NCBI GenBank assembly: GCA_009923795.1
Contig: RFSU01000142.1
Span: 1-5,879 of the forward strand
Direction of reading: 5' to 3'
Length of the DNA stretch: 5,879 bases
Source: Sphingomonadaceae bacterium
GTDB taxonomy: Bacteria > Pseudomonadota > Alphaproteobacteria > Sphingomonadales > Sphingomonadaceae
Shown: positions 5,214-5,879 of the stretch, piece by piece
How positions within the stretch are numbered: the stretch's first letter is position 1
How the letters are laid out: each line of letters starts with the position of its first letter
Translations under genes and position numbers: made by a program
The notes under the pieces: generated by a model
Database searches by the model: none
Told to the model about the DNA's origin: nothing
What the model saw: the letters and a program-made list of their open reading frames with translations, nothing else

Positions 5214-5879
5214 ATGGCTCAGGAAGCGGGTGCCCAGGCACTGTTTGACAAATTTGGCACCTATATCTTGCCGGGCCGTGTCGATGATCCGCGGCGCGGG
5301 GTTGAAGAAGCGCTGGAGGCGGAGCGGATCGGTCTGGGTGCCATCTGGATTTCCGAACGTTTTGCGCTGAAGGAACCGGCCGTTCTGGCTGGAGCTGTGA
5401 GTCAGGCGACGAGCAAGATCCGCATCAACAGCACTTTCTATGCGACCATGCGTCATCCCATCGTGACGGCAAGTATTGCCAACATGATGCAAGCTATGAG
5501 CGGAGACCGTTTCAGCGTCATGTTCGCGCGCGCGGTGCCCGCATATATGAAAATGCTGGGCGCGCCTGCCATTACTATGGAACGGCTGGCCGACTGCATA
5601 TCCATTATGCACCGCCTTTGGGATGGCGAGACCGTCAATTACGAAGGCGTGCTCGGTAAGTTTCCGATGCTCAAACTCACCGACATGCACACGGGCGCAA
5701 AGCCGCCGATCATCTTCACGGCCATCGGCCCAAAATCGCTTGAGTTCGCCGGAACGCACTGCGACGGCGTGCTGCTGCACCCGTTTGTTTCAACGACTGG
5801 TGTGAGGAACAGTACAAAGATCGTTCGCGATGCCGCCGAAAAGGCGGGGCGAGACCCCATGTCAGTGCGCATATATCAC
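5214..5879 (+). CDS. LLM class (luciferase-like) flavin/F420-dependent oxidoreductase, 3' partial
   Basis: The frame runs from the ATG at 5214 to the window edge without a stop, giving 222 residues; relatives are roughly 300-350 residues, so about a third is missing. Motifs in order are Y-I-L-P-G-R-V-D-D-P-R-R-G-V (17-30), E-A-E-R-I-G-L-G-A-I-W-I-S-E-R-F (35-50), R-H-P-I-V-T-A-S (80-87), L-W-D-G-E-T-V (135-141), A-I-G-P-K-S-L (170-176), D-G-V-L-L-H-P-F (184-191) and A-G-R-D-P-M-S-V-R (211-219). This resembles the TIGR03857 (MSMEG_2249-type) LLM subfamily, annotated as F420-dependent in mycobacteria. In a sphingomonad FMN seems more likely; that is inference. The glycine loop after G-D-R-F, usually L-G-L-G-R-G, reads V-M-F-A-R-A. 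Reduced flavin could come from the reductase domain encoded at the left end. The gene is divergent from the SnoaL-like gene. Confidence 0.93.
   Translation, partial: MAQEAGAQALFDKFGTYILPGRVDDPRRGVEEALEAERIGLGAIWISERFALKEPAVLAGAVSQATSKIRINSTFYATMRHPIVTASIANMMQAMSGDRFSVMFARAVPAYMKMLGAPAITMERLADCISIMHRLWDGETVNYEGVLGKFPMLKLTDMHTGAKPPIIFTAIGPKSLEFAGTHCDGVLLHPFVSTTGVRNSTKIVRDAAEKAGRDPMSVRIYH

Noticed and set aside
5163..5780. 205-codon open frame on the minus strand
   Set aside because: It is antisense to the LLM oxidoreductase, which has clear family motifs and a good ribosome site; the minus product is His/Arg-rich and resembles nothing known to me.

Overview
The window looks like catabolic or tailoring DNA from a GC-rich alphaproteobacterium, most likely a sphingomonad (Novosphingobium, Sphingobium or Sphingopyxis type). 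This rests on protein style, GC-rich codon use, strong AAGGAG-type ribosome sites and a short palindromic repeat pair of a kind I associate with alphaproteobacterial genomes. It is an inference, not a database match. There are no RNA genes, CRISPR arrays, transposases or integrases.

Layout, left to right. (1) 1-1007, plus strand: the 3' part of a gene fusing an alpha/beta-hydrolase-like domain to an HpaC-like flavin reductase domain. The hydrolase part appears to have lost all three catalytic residues. (2) 1073-1948, minus strand, convergent with (1): a separate alpha/beta hydrolase with an intact Ser-Asp-His triad. (3) 1949-2075: a divergent control region with a 17-bp near-palindrome and three ACGCAA repeats. 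(4) 2076-3263 and 3276-4487, plus strand: a tight two-gene unit of a DUF1214-type protein and a CYP101-like cytochrome P450; the P450 ribosome site overlaps the upstream stop codon. (5) 4491-4937, minus strand: a SnoaL/NTF2-like protein ending 3 nt from the P450 stop. (6) 4938-5213: a divergent non-coding region carrying two inverted copies of a 25-nt palindromic repeat. (7) 5214 to the window end, plus strand: the N-terminal 222 residues of a luciferase-like (LLM class) flavin/F420 oxidoreductase. No gap between genes exceeds 300 bp; the longest, at 276 bp, is (6).

The gene set (P450, LLM oxidoreductase, flavin reductase, SnoaL-like protein, hydrolase, DUF1214 protein) fits oxidative breakdown or modification of a hydrophobic cyclic compound such as a steroid, terpenoid or polycyclic. 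The P450 would hydroxylate, the reductase could supply reduced flavin to the LLM enzyme, and the hydrolase would cleave an ester or lactone. The substrate cannot be read from the sequence. No ferredoxin or ferredoxin reductase for the P450 lies in the window. Four genes start downstream of the longest open frame or at a non-ATG codon, and their starts were set from ribosome binding sites.
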